A DNA stretch of 64,000 nt from Planctomycetota bacterium (lineage in GTDB: Bacteria; Planctomycetota; Planctomycetia; Pirellulales; Pirellulaceae), in contig JABAAE010000003.1 in assembly GCA_014238905.1 (NCBI GenBank), positions 124,001-188,000 on the forward strand. The letters run 5' to 3'. A model generated the notes under the pieces. That model ran no database searches, was not told the DNA's origin, and saw only the letters and a list, made by a program, of their open reading frames with translations. The translations under genes and the position numbers were made by a program. Shown here one piece after another: positions 18,533-26,393 of this stretch (position 1 is the first letter of the stretch; every line of letters begins with the position of its first letter).

Positions 18533-19363
18533 TCATGCTGATCGTTGACGTCCTGACGCTGGCTTCCAGTCCGGTTTAACAGCTATTCGACCTGTGTAGT
18601 CAATTCGCTGTAAAAAAAGGGGAATCCCATGTGATTCAAAGTATTCGTCGACCGCTTTCCGACAACCCTTCCAATGACCGTAGTCATCCACGATCAGAAT
18701 CCCACCAGGCTCCAGACGAGGATACAACTGCTCGAGACAGACCCTGGTCGATTCATACCAATCGGTATCAAGACGTAAAAGTGCGATTGATTCGGGAATA
18801 TTCGAAGGGAGAGTGTCTTCGACTTTGCCTTTTATGAATTGAAGCCTTTCGGCTGGATACCCTGTATTGATCATGTTTTGTTGGACTTCAGAAAGAGCCG
18901 AACGGCACCAGATGGACTCAGGGTCGTCGCGATCCTGCTGATCAAGCTGTCCGGCTGCAGAGTGGTCAAGAAAATCACGATCAACGTCTTTGGCAGCCGA
19001 CATGCCGTCAAATGTATCGTAAAGCCGGAGTGTTCGATGAACATCGCCTTCCTGCAACAAGGTCAACGCAGTGGCCATCATGCTGCCGCCTCGCCACACA
19101 CCACACTCAATAATATCACCCTCAATTCCATGGCGAACCAAATGCTGAATCGACTGCCTCAACGACTCAATACGCTCCGGTGAGGTCATGGTGTAGGGCT
19201 CTACCGTCTCTATCAACTTCACCGAATTGGCATCGAAATCCGGAAAAGCGGCTCGCAATTCAGCCTGCCGTGAAATCGCCTCGGTCCTGCTCTTCTTTTG
19301 AAAAATCTTACGTAATATCCCCGGCATCCGGATTCCCTTTCGCATTCCCGTAGAGGTTCGCAT
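18533..19363 (-). CDS. TylF/MycF-family O-methyltransferase
   Basis: The 276-residue protein matches the TylF (macrocin O-methyltransferase) family: TMTSPERIESLRQSIQHLVR, the SAM motif GDIIECGVWRGGSMMATAL, then LRLYDTFDGMS, and the metal-dependent segment LRLDTDWYESTRVCLEQLYP with GGILIVDDYGHWKGCRKAV containing the aspartates that hold the divalent metal. TylF homologues methylate sugar hydroxyls, and many environmental versions act on cell-surface glycans. With the nearby methyltransferase this may be a surface polysaccharide decoration pair, but no glycan gene is directly linked. Confidence 0.82.
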   Translation of the reverse strand: MRTSTGMRKGIRMPGILRKIFQKKSRTEAISRQAELRAAFPDFDANSVKLIETVEPYTMTSPERIESLRQSIQHLVRHGIEGDIIECGVWRGGSMMATALTLLQEGDVHRTLRLYDTFDGMSAAKDVDRDFLDHSAAGQLDQQDRDDPESIWCRSALSEVQQNMINTGYPAERLQFIKGKVEDTLPSNIPESIALLRLDTDWYESTRVCLEQLYPRLEPGGILIVDDYGHWKGCRKAVDEYFESHGIPLFLQRIDYTGRIAVKPDWKPASGRQRSA

Positions 19364-19560
19364 TGGCTATGACACTCGCACTTGCTACCACTCTCGAATT
19401 CCCAATCGCGTTCATCATCGCCCCAATAGAAGCCCGGAACGCCGCAAGCAACGGGTGATCACATGATCGTTTTAACGAAAATCGGGATTTGTATTAAGAC
19501 GAATCGTAGAGTTTTCCCGGAGCGTCAGCAGCGGTGCCAGATCCGCTATCAACCACGAAT

Positions 19561-20022
19561 CTATTCTTCCAAACGTGGTATTTTCGCGATCAGAAGTGAT
19601 TGCCGATCAACTTGCATGCCTGCCAGAAGAGTATCGAATTGTTGGATCTGGACTTGGTCGCCTTGTCGGTGAAAGTCTTGAACCAAACAAGCTATCAGCC
19701 AAACTTCCAGATCCCCGGGGTCCATCCAGAGAAGTTGGCATTTCCTGCATTCGGCGAACATGAATCTTCCCCTTCCAAAAGAGGCAGCAGCATCCATAAC
19801 GATTCGACATTCTGGACAACGAGGCCTTTCGACCGCCGGAAGAAGTTGACGCTGCTCCCAATCTTGGATCAGTTCGACAATCGTTTTGCGTGACGTGACA
19901 GCCAGACGGGAAAGGCGGTCCCTACCCACCAATATTCCGCAGCATTCAGAGCAACAATGAACGTTGACCGACTGGCAACTAACTTTTTGCAAACGCAAAG
20001 CACACCTGGGACATTTCATCAT
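19561..20022 (-). CDS. Double zinc-ribbon protein (zf-TFIIB-like)
   Basis: The 153-residue protein has two zinc ribbons. The first uses CPRC (residues 4-7) and CSECCG, the second CPEC with CRKCQLLWMDPGDLE, where C-x2-C followed by LW-x-D-x-G-[ED]-L is the mark of the zf-TFIIB family. No catalytic domain is visible. It is a diverged tandem copy of the gene at 20144-20602: the same order of ribbons, a middle helix with a conserved DW, and the same C-terminal coiled segment. Function of this family is not established; nucleic-acid or protein binding is the obvious guess. Confidence 0.7.
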   Translation of the reverse strand: MMKCPRCALRLQKVSCQSVNVHCCSECCGILVGRDRLSRLAVTSRKTIVELIQDWEQRQLLPAVERPRCPECRIVMDAAASFGRGRFMFAECRKCQLLWMDPGDLEVWLIACLVQDFHRQGDQVQIQQFDTLLAGMQVDRQSLLIAKIPRLEE

Positions 20023-20143
20023 TCACACTCAAGTAAAAACTCAGCACGATTAAGCCAACAGGTCAACTCATGACCTCTTCAACAACGGGACGACCGAAGC
20101 GGATATCAAGGCTCTCAGATCCTTCCAAATCACCGATACGACA

Positions 20144-20602
20144 TCACTCCGATGGATGACCTAGACATAGAGACTTGATCCGGTTTTCGAGAACCTCTTT
20201 TTCATGACCTGACATACTTTCATGGATTTTTTTAAATTGAATTGCTTCTTTCCCTTTTGCACTGTTGCTCCAGGCCAAAAGATGAATTTCCAACTCACCA
20301 GGATCACACCACATAAGCTCGCACTTTTTGCAACTGTCCTGAGGTATGCCATTACCACCCTCAATGCCTCGACGATCCATCATGTTGCGACATCTTGGAC
20401 AACGGACCTCCGGGGTAACATCAATTTCTGTATGCTCTCGCCAATCCTCCATCAATTGTTCTGGCGATCGCAGTCCACGCGCTCGAATCCTCTTCAAGCG
20501 AGTCACACGGATCAAAAAACACTGACATTGTTCACAAGCGTCAACGCGTTCACCATCTCGCAGATCTCGTTTCAGTTGCATTTTGCATCGCGCACACTTC
20601 AT
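20144..20602 (-). CDS. Double zinc-ribbon protein (zf-TFIIB-like), paralogue
   Basis: Paralogue of the preceding protein (152 residues). CARC and CEQCQ form the first ribbon, and RCPRCRNMMDRRG with SCKKCELMWCDPGELEIHLL the second. The linker has LMEDWREH, matching LIQDWEQR in the paralogue. The two genes are 121 bp apart on the same strand and each has its own ATG. It lies downstream of the ABC-2 exporter genes with a 150-bp gap, so joint transcription is possible but unproven. Confidence 0.7.
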   Translation of the reverse strand: MKCARCKMQLKRDLRDGERVDACEQCQCFLIRVTRLKRIRARGLRSPEQLMEDWREHTEIDVTPEVRCPRCRNMMDRRGIEGGNGIPQDSCKKCELMWCDPGELEIHLLAWSNSAKGKEAIQFKKIHESMSGHEKEVLENRIKSLCLGHPSE

Positions 20603-20752
20603 TGCCAGACTCCTGAGAGGATCAGCGGTACAATACGCAGGATCGCCGTAACTTCGTTGGCTACCGAGACCACCAAGCTAACACGCCTCTCAGACTTTAC
20701 CAACCAATTGCAGCACACCAAGCCCGCTTTCAAAGCAGACCGAATAGGTCGA

Positions 20753-21715
20753 TCAGGTCGGCGCCGGCAGATCCCGATTTTTAAAGACCTTGCCCGCGGC
20801 CAAAAATCCCATGATGCCAAAAGCGAGGAGAATCGAGCAATAACCTGAAGTGCCGAGGACGACCATTCCATCCATATTAACCCAAAACTGCCAAACGCTT
20901 TCTGGTTGAACGTCGGCAATGCGAACTGCCACCTCTGGCTCATAGGCCGAATAGATCGAGAGATAAAGAACCCAGCTAAAATCAGTCGATGCCATGCCCA
21001 AGAGCTTGGTCAACACCTGGCAGATATGGAACGCGGTGATGATTCCAATCGTACGCCAGCGATAACGATCCCAAGAACTCATGAAAGCCGTCAATCCACT
21101 CAGCATGATCCCAAAAGCCAAATAATTACAGGCCGCAGGGACAAACAGCATTAGATTCGCCTTTTCCCGCATCGGCGTATGCCGCTCTTCGGCAGTCATA
21201 AAGGGAAGGGGGAGTTCCTCCTGGAAAAATGGCAATTGCACGGTGGGATAAATTTTTTCATGCACCACGGTCAATTCGATACCCAGCCAAACTCCGACAA
21301 AAGTCCCCAAGGTAATCAGAACCACTCCCGCCACAGTTACGAACGTATGGGAGTGAAGAAACTGCATCCGGCTGATGGGTTGGGCAATCAACATTTCCAT
21401 CGTCCCGCGACCGAGTTCTCCACTAACACAATCGGACCCGCGAGCAATGCACCAAACCGCCAGGCAAAGAATAATAATAGGCTCCTGATAGGTCAAAGCG
21501 ATGCGTCCCGGATAGGTGATAATCCAGGAAAACGGAACGGCGGAGAGCTTTTCGAGGTCTCCGGGCAGCCATTCTATTATCTGTCGAAAATTGCTTGTTT
21601 CAATTTGGCTGACGATCCAAATCCTGACCGCACAAATAACGATAACGGCCATAAAACAGCCCAACATCAGCCATTTTGACTCATCCAAATTTTTTCGAAT
21701 CAGTGCCCCGTTCAT
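20753..21715 (-). CDS. ABC-2 type transporter permease
   Basis: The 320-residue membrane protein has six hydrophobic segments, beginning with WLMLGCFMAVIVICAVRIWI and ending with a segment near YCSILLAFGIMGFLAAG. The cytoplasmic stretch GELGRGTMEMLIAQPISRMQ is the family signature of ABC-2 permeases related to GldF/NosY-like exporters, where a conserved E-x-G-T-x-[ED]-LL-x-x-P motif contacts the ATPase. A large extracytoplasmic loop (about residues 150-185) contains LPFFQEELPLPFM. The ATG overlaps the ATPase stop codon, so it pairs with the ATPase gene. Substrate unknown. Confidence 0.85.
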   Translation of the reverse strand: MNGALIRKNLDESKWLMLGCFMAVIVICAVRIWIVSQIETSNFRQIIEWLPGDLEKLSAVPFSWIITYPGRIALTYQEPIIILCLAVWCIARGSDCVSGELGRGTMEMLIAQPISRMQFLHSHTFVTVAGVVLITLGTFVGVWLGIELTVVHEKIYPTVQLPFFQEELPLPFMTAEERHTPMREKANLMLFVPAACNYLAFGIMLSGLTAFMSSWDRYRWRTIGIITAFHICQVLTKLLGMASTDFSWVLYLSIYSAYEPEVAVRIADVQPESVWQFWVNMDGMVVLGTSGYCSILLAFGIMGFLAAGKVFKNRDLPAPT

Positions 21716-22773
21716 TCGATGTCCTCCTTGGAATCAACCCCATCGTTCAGCTCGGCGGACGACCCGCGAGCTTTTGCTGGAAAGGGAGTTGATAAGGGAT
21801 TCTTCGGGGCTTGCGGATCAACCTCTGTCATTTCCGGACAGTGACCAGACACCTCTGCGATGCCACTAGAATCGATTTTGGGTAAATCAACATGGGGTGC
21901 CTCGATCGGCCTATGACATTGGTCATAAACACTCCGTAACCCGATCGGCTCTACTCGCACCGACGAAACCTGCAAGCCAACCATCCAATTCAAAATAAAT
22001 GCCAAGTCTCCACTGACATCGAGCTGCACCTGCGATCCGTTTCGATGTAATGTCACGTTGGAAGCGAATTCCTTGGGGACCTGAATCTTCCCCAAGGGTG
22101 CTTGAAAATGAACCCGGTGCTTACTCTTTAACTCTGCCATGTTCAAATCCCGAACGATGACGCCACGCCGCATGACGACGACTCGATCGCATACTTCCTC
22201 GATTTCCGAAAGAACGTGGGACGAAAAGATCACTGTCCGACCCTGCTTTCTGATTTCATCAACGATCCGAATCACCTCACCACGGACTGTCGGGTCAAGA
22301 TTCGCGGTTGGTTCGTCCAAAATCGTTACCTTCGCCCTCGTGCTCAGACAAACACAAAGGGCCAATTTCTGCCGCATCCCGGTCGACATGAATGCGACTC
22401 GCCGCCCCAGATCCAGGTCAAAACGTTCTGCAAGCTGCAATGCATCAGAGAGATGGCAGTCTGATCTCAATCGAGAAAAAAAACGGAGAACCTTTCGCCC
22501 TTTCATCGAGCCAAAAAGCTGCGCGTCTCCTGGCAGGTAGGTTAGAGACTGATGAGCTTTGACAGTCTCTTTATGGCAATCATATCCGTTTACCCTTGCC
22601 GCTCCCGAACTGGGGAATAGGAACCCCAAGAGGCATCTCAATAGGGTTGTTTTTCCCGCCCCGTTAGGACCCAACAATCCAAACACGATCCCCTCTTTGA
22701 TGGAAAGAGAACAATCATCCAATGCGGTGAAACCACCGAACATTTTTTTCAGATTTTGCGTTTGAACCAGCAC
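21712..22773 (-). CDS. ABC transporter ATP-binding protein
   Basis: The ATPase of the ABC-2 pair (353 residues). Walker A GLLGPNGAGKTTLLRCLLG, a Q-loop with LTYLPGDAQL, the signature MSTGMRQKLALCVCL (an S-x-G-M form) and Walker B VTILDEPTANLDP followed by the H-loop VIFSSHVLSEI are all present. The last 130 residues extend past the normal domain and include a low-complexity, acidic and proline-rich tail. The start is GTG at 22773. Such pairs usually export lipids, antibiotics or peptides or serve gliding machineries; the cargo is not evident. Confidence 0.88.
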   Translation of the reverse strand: MLVQTQNLKKMFGGFTALDDCSLSIKEGIVFGLLGPNGAGKTTLLRCLLGFLFPSSGAARVNGYDCHKETVKAHQSLTYLPGDAQLFGSMKGRKVLRFFSRLRSDCHLSDALQLAERFDLDLGRRVAFMSTGMRQKLALCVCLSTRAKVTILDEPTANLDPTVRGEVIRIVDEIRKQGRTVIFSSHVLSEIEEVCDRVVVMRRGVIVRDLNMAELKSKHRVHFQAPLGKIQVPKEFASNVTLHRNGSQVQLDVSGDLAFILNWMVGLQVSSVRVEPIGLRSVYDQCHRPIEAPHVDLPKIDSSGIAEVSGHCPEMTEVDPQAPKNPLSTPFPAKARGSSAELNDGVDSKEDIE

Positions 22774-23019
22774 GAGTCGCTGTCAGCCTCATCGGTGGGT
22801 TATTGAATTATTCGAGACGATCGCAGCGTCCGTTGGCAGCAGCGATTTCTCCTGCCGCGGCTTGAACCGGAAACGGCCGGGATAATTCACAAACTGCCGC
22901 GATTTCGGTCAACTGCCGAGTTACTTCAATTGCTTTCATCAGAAATCCACACCACTTACCGGTTTGCCAATAAAAGGTTGCAACAAACTTCAAGAATCCG
23001 GGTAATCGATTCTGAAAGA

Positions 23020-23640
23020 TCAGGTACCAAAAATTCGATCGCCAGCATCACCTAGACCAGGAACAATATAGTGACGATCGTTGAGCTTGTCATCGATGGT
23101 ACAAACGAAGATGTCCATTGTTGGGTGCTTCGTCTGCAATTTAGCGATTCCTTCTGGAGACGACACCAAGCTCAATAACCTGATATCGTGGACACCCCAT
23201 TGGGTCAGCGTTTCAAAGGCCAAAGAGGCAGAACCACCGGTCGCTAACATGGGGTCCAGGATCAAGGCAGCGTCACAGGCATCTGAAGTCGATAATTTGT
23301 TGTAGTATTCAACCGGTAAAGCGGTTTCTTCATCACGATAGAATCCCAGGTGACGGACCTCGGCATCCGGAATAAGATTCTGAACCGATTCCAGCATCCC
23401 CAGACCGGCACGCAATATGGGGACCAGGCCTATCCGCTGTTTCAACCTCCAACCCAACGTGTCGCAAAGCGGCGTCTGCACTGATTGCTCTTCTAAAAGC
23501 AGGTTTTTGGTCGCCTCGCATGCCAACAGCGTCGATAGTGTCCCTACCAAACGCCGAAAATCTGCAGCTGGCGTATCGATACTCCTTAATTGAGTTAGAT
23601 GATGCTTGACCAAGGGAGGGTCGACCACAGTGACGGACAA
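23020..23640 (-). CDS. upp: Uracil phosphoribosyltransferase
   Basis: The enzyme salvages uracil to UMP with PRPP. The family-typical start SVTVVDPPLVKHHLTQLR, then GLVPILRAGLGMLESVQNL, the PRPP loop ALILDPMLATGGSASLAFE and the C-terminal YIVPGLGDAGDRIFGT (uracil-binding GDAGDR) are complete. The frame is open to an ATG at 23787, but those 49 extra residues are not family-like. The TTG at 23640, preceded by GGAGAGAGA, gives a 206-residue protein of usual length, so I take TTG as start. The upstream residues could be a leader or a chance extension. Confidence 0.88.
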   Translation of the reverse strand: MSVTVVDPPLVKHHLTQLRSIDTPAADFRRLVGTLSTLLACEATKNLLLEEQSVQTPLCDTLGWRLKQRIGLVPILRAGLGMLESVQNLIPDAEVRHLGFYRDEETALPVEYYNKLSTSDACDAALILDPMLATGGSASLAFETLTQWGVHDIRLLSLVSSPEGIAKLQTKHPTMDIFVCTIDDKLNDRHYIVPGLGDAGDRIFGT

Positions 23641-23822
23641 ATCTCTCTCCAACAGAATGCCAGGAAAATACCAATAGAAGGAGACCAGTTTACCAGACGG
23701 CTCCAAGGAAAAGTCGAACCATTGGTGAGCCGATTGGAAAAACTTTTCCGTCTGGGCAACAACTCTTCGAAATAACCAACCGGTCATACAATCGCAAGGA
23801 GGTCATTCAGCATCTATCGAAT

Positions 23823-24890
23823 TCAAGCCGCCCGCCGGACCTGGTTATCGTTTTCATTGCTGTCGCTTGGAGTCGCAGTTGAATCAAGTAACGACGACGG
23901 CAGGGAACCGGCTGGCAATTTCCCTTCCAAACCCGACAAATCGGCTTGATCCTGATTCACCGTTTCACGAACCGTATAGACGTCCCGATTGGGACTGTTG
24001 AAATAAATCCGGGCGTTGACTTCACCGAGTAACCCCAATCCAAAAAACTGAATCGAAGTTAACATGGAAATAACGCTCAACATGAATAAGGGGTTTCCCG
24101 TCATGTCGGTTTGATAAAGCATCTTCATCATCAGAACGCTCGCCAAAGCTATGCCACTAATCGCCATTGTCAGCAACCCGAGACGGCCAAAAAATTTCAT
24201 CGGGCTGGCGAAGTAGCTGAGGATATATTTGACGGTCATCAGATCCAGAACGACTCGGGTGGTCCGACCGAGTCCATATTTAGTCTCTCCGAAACGACGA
24301 CAGCGATGATTGGTTTCCACCTCAACACATCTCGCACCAAGCCGATCGGCAAGGATTGGAATAAACCGATGCATTTCACCGTATAATTCAATTTCACGTG
24401 CAATCTCGGCACGCATTACTTTTAGCGTGCACCCCAAATCGTGGATTGGAAAACCGGTTGTTCGACTGATTAACCAATTCGCTACCCGCGACGGCAAGAT
24501 GCGCGTCAAAAACTTGTCCTGCCGCTCTTTTCGCCACCCGTGCACCAGATCAAACCCCTCGTCAAGCTTGTCGATCATTCGCGGAATATCGGCAGGATCG
24601 TTTTGCAGATCTCCGTCCATGGTCACGATCACATTACCCTTTGCAAAATCGATACCGGCTTTCATTGCTGCCGTTTGACCAAAATTACGTCTCAGAAATA
24701 CCGGTTTCACGCAACTATCTTTGGCAGCCAGAGATTTAATTTTTCGATCTGTCCCATCCCGTGAACCGTCGTCTACGAACACCAGTTCGAAACTACGGTG
24801 ATCGTTTTCGAAAACGGTGAGGATCTCGTTGTATAGCAACTCAACGTTGTCGATCTCGTTGAAAATGGGAATAACAATTGAAACATCCAT
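23823..24890 (-). CDS. Family 2 glycosyltransferase, DPM1/GtrB type
   Basis: This protein resembles polyprenyl-phosphate glycosyltransferases (DPM/GtrB/ArnC types). The start MDVSIVIPIFNEIDNVELL at 24890 is the usual one; the frame extends 23 residues further upstream without family similarity. Key motifs are FVDDGSRDGTD, the metal-binding VTMDGDLQNDPADIP and a conserved GWRKERQD. Two membrane segments at the C-terminus (LLTMAISGIALASVLMM and LSVISMLTSIQFFGLGLL) match GtrB-like topology. It most likely loads a sugar on undecaprenyl phosphate for cell-surface glycans. A 60-residue charged tail follows the membrane region. Confidence 0.85.
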   Translation of the reverse strand: MDVSIVIPIFNEIDNVELLYNEILTVFENDHRSFELVFVDDGSRDGTDRKIKSLAAKDSCVKPVFLRRNFGQTAAMKAGIDFAKGNVIVTMDGDLQNDPADIPRMIDKLDEGFDLVHGWRKERQDKFLTRILPSRVANWLISRTTGFPIHDLGCTLKVMRAEIAREIELYGEMHRFIPILADRLGARCVEVETNHRCRRFGETKYGLGRTTRVVLDLMTVKYILSYFASPMKFFGRLGLLTMAISGIALASVLMMKMLYQTDMTGNPLFMLSVISMLTSIQFFGLGLLGEVNARIYFNSPNRDVYTVRETVNQDQADLSGLEGKLPAGSLPSSLLDSTATPSDSNENDNQVRRAA

Positions 24891-25349
24891 GTTTCGGTAT
24901 ACCTGCAGGACTGCGAAACCGTCACCAACCCCACAATTACGGGGCTTCAATGGCACCAAATCTCAAGTTTTGAAGAAAAAAACGTCGGTCCCATGAAAAT
25001 CTGGCTGGCTAACCTCATCGTTTTGGCCAACGAATCTTTTCAGAAGACACGACTTGATCATTCCCTTGGGAATTGCCGTCAGATCTTAGACTGCTATCTT
25101 TTTTGCCACAATCGCAGTCTGTACCCAAAATTCCAGTAGGTTGCCAGCATTTCGGACCGCGCCCCATGACAGACAGCAAGCCATTGCCAGCAATCTTTCG
25201 ATGCGCCGGTTCATCTTGTCCCGATTCAGTGTGATTGGTAAAAGCATTCGCGATTTTTTGCGAATGCAAACCAAACGCCAAGGACATTCAAGATTGATCC
25301 AAAATGCCCTGTCCACTAGTGATTTTTGAATTTAAAACACGTAACTAGG
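24891..25349. other. Intergenic region between GT2 and DUF481 genes
   Basis: Divergent promoters for the two flanking genes should be here. Small open frames exist on both strands but none has a ribosome binding site or family-like sequence. No repeat or hairpin of note. Confidence 0.5.
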
Positions 25350-26303
25350 ATGAGATTCAGTATGCCGACGATCGCCTGGGAAACCAGACAGACCAATTCC
25401 ATCGCAATGGCGATGGTCTTGATCCTGCTAGGGAGCGGAGAGAGCGTCTCGCAGGAGCCAACCGGATCAGCACCAAGTCTCCCGTTACAACAAGCGCTCA
25501 ACTTACAACCTGCCATCAACGAAGCGTCGGACCCCTCAGTCCTTCTGGAAGATCCAACGGACCGTGATCCGGAGCTTGAAAATTTTCCGGAAGCTATCAA
25601 TGACCCCATGTGGAACTGGCTGGTTGGATCGGCGTGGGATAGCAGCCTTGAACTTGGCATCAATGGAGGCAGTGGAAATTCCGAATCATTCAACATTTCG
25701 GGTGGATTCGACATGAAAAACGAAACCGAGTCGACGGTCAAGAAAATCGGTTTCAAGTATATAAACAACAAGAGCAACAGCCTGCGGGTCGCCCATAATG
25801 CGAGGCTAAACTTGGATTGGGAACGCAAATTCGCGACGTCAACTGTCAGCGGAATTCGTCCCTCAAAGTGGTCATGGTTTGTTAAGAACACCTACCAATT
25901 CGACGAATTTCGACCCTTTGATTTGAGAATCGCGGTCAACAGCGGTGTGGGTTACAAGTTTCTTGATTCAGAAATACAATCTCTGAAAGGACGTTTCGGT
26001 GCAGGAACGTCCAAGGAATTTGGAGGGACCAATGGTCAATGGATTCCAGAAGCCTTGTTTGGATTAGACTACCGTCGGCAACTCTCGAAAAAACAACACC
26101 TGGAATCCACAGTCGATTATTTTCCAAGCTGGGAAGACTACGCAGACTTTCGAGTCGTCACCGACTTATCGTGGATTCTCCTTCTTGACGCAGAAACCGA
26201 CCTTAGCCTGAAACTGAATATCAATGACCAATACGACAGCACGCCAACCGGCGGCAAACCGAATGATCTATTCTATTCACTTCTGTTACTCTGGAAGTTC
26301 TGA
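25350..26303 (+). CDS. DUF481 family outer-membrane beta-barrel protein
   Basis: The mature part has the beta-rich pattern of DUF481 (YdiY-like) proteins: LELGINGGSGNSESFNISGG, then alternating hydrophobic/polar strands with KIGFKYINNKS, LNLDWERKF and WFVKNTYQFDEFRPFDLRI, ending in LLLLWKF, an aromatic C-terminal strand typical of outer-membrane proteins. A signal-like hydrophobic segment (IAMAMVLILLGSGESVSQ) follows a rather long N-region. I use the ATG at 25350; the next ATG at 25362 has a GGATGAG site upstream and is a good alternative. The gene precedes the M50/HlyD gene in the same direction. Confidence 0.78.
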   Translation: MRFSMPTIAWETRQTNSIAMAMVLILLGSGESVSQEPTGSAPSLPLQQALNLQPAINEASDPSVLLEDPTDRDPELENFPEAINDPMWNWLVGSAWDSSLELGINGGSGNSESFNISGGFDMKNETESTVKKIGFKYINNKSNSLRVAHNARLNLDWERKFATSTVSGIRPSKWSWFVKNTYQFDEFRPFDLRIAVNSGVGYKFLDSEIQSLKGRFGAGTSKEFGGTNGQWIPEALFGLDYRRQLSKKQHLESTVDYFPSWEDYADFRVVTDLSWILLLDAETDLSLKLNINDQYDSTPTGGKPNDLFYSLLLLWKF

Positions 26304-26393
26304 TGGCCCGTTGGTTGAGACAACATACAATAACCGTGGACGCCAACGACTGGTCTGTGGCTCCGTACTCCTTCCCAATGCAGAGTTAACCGT

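Noticed and set aside
22808..22993. Minus-strand frame of 61 codons between the ABC ATPase and upp genes
   Set aside because: Starts with TTG, no ribosome binding site, no recognisable fold; could be a short gene but evidence is insufficient.
25015..25316. Minus-strand frames between the GT2 and DUF481 genes
   Set aside because: Two overlapping frames of polar, featureless sequence without ribosome binding sites.
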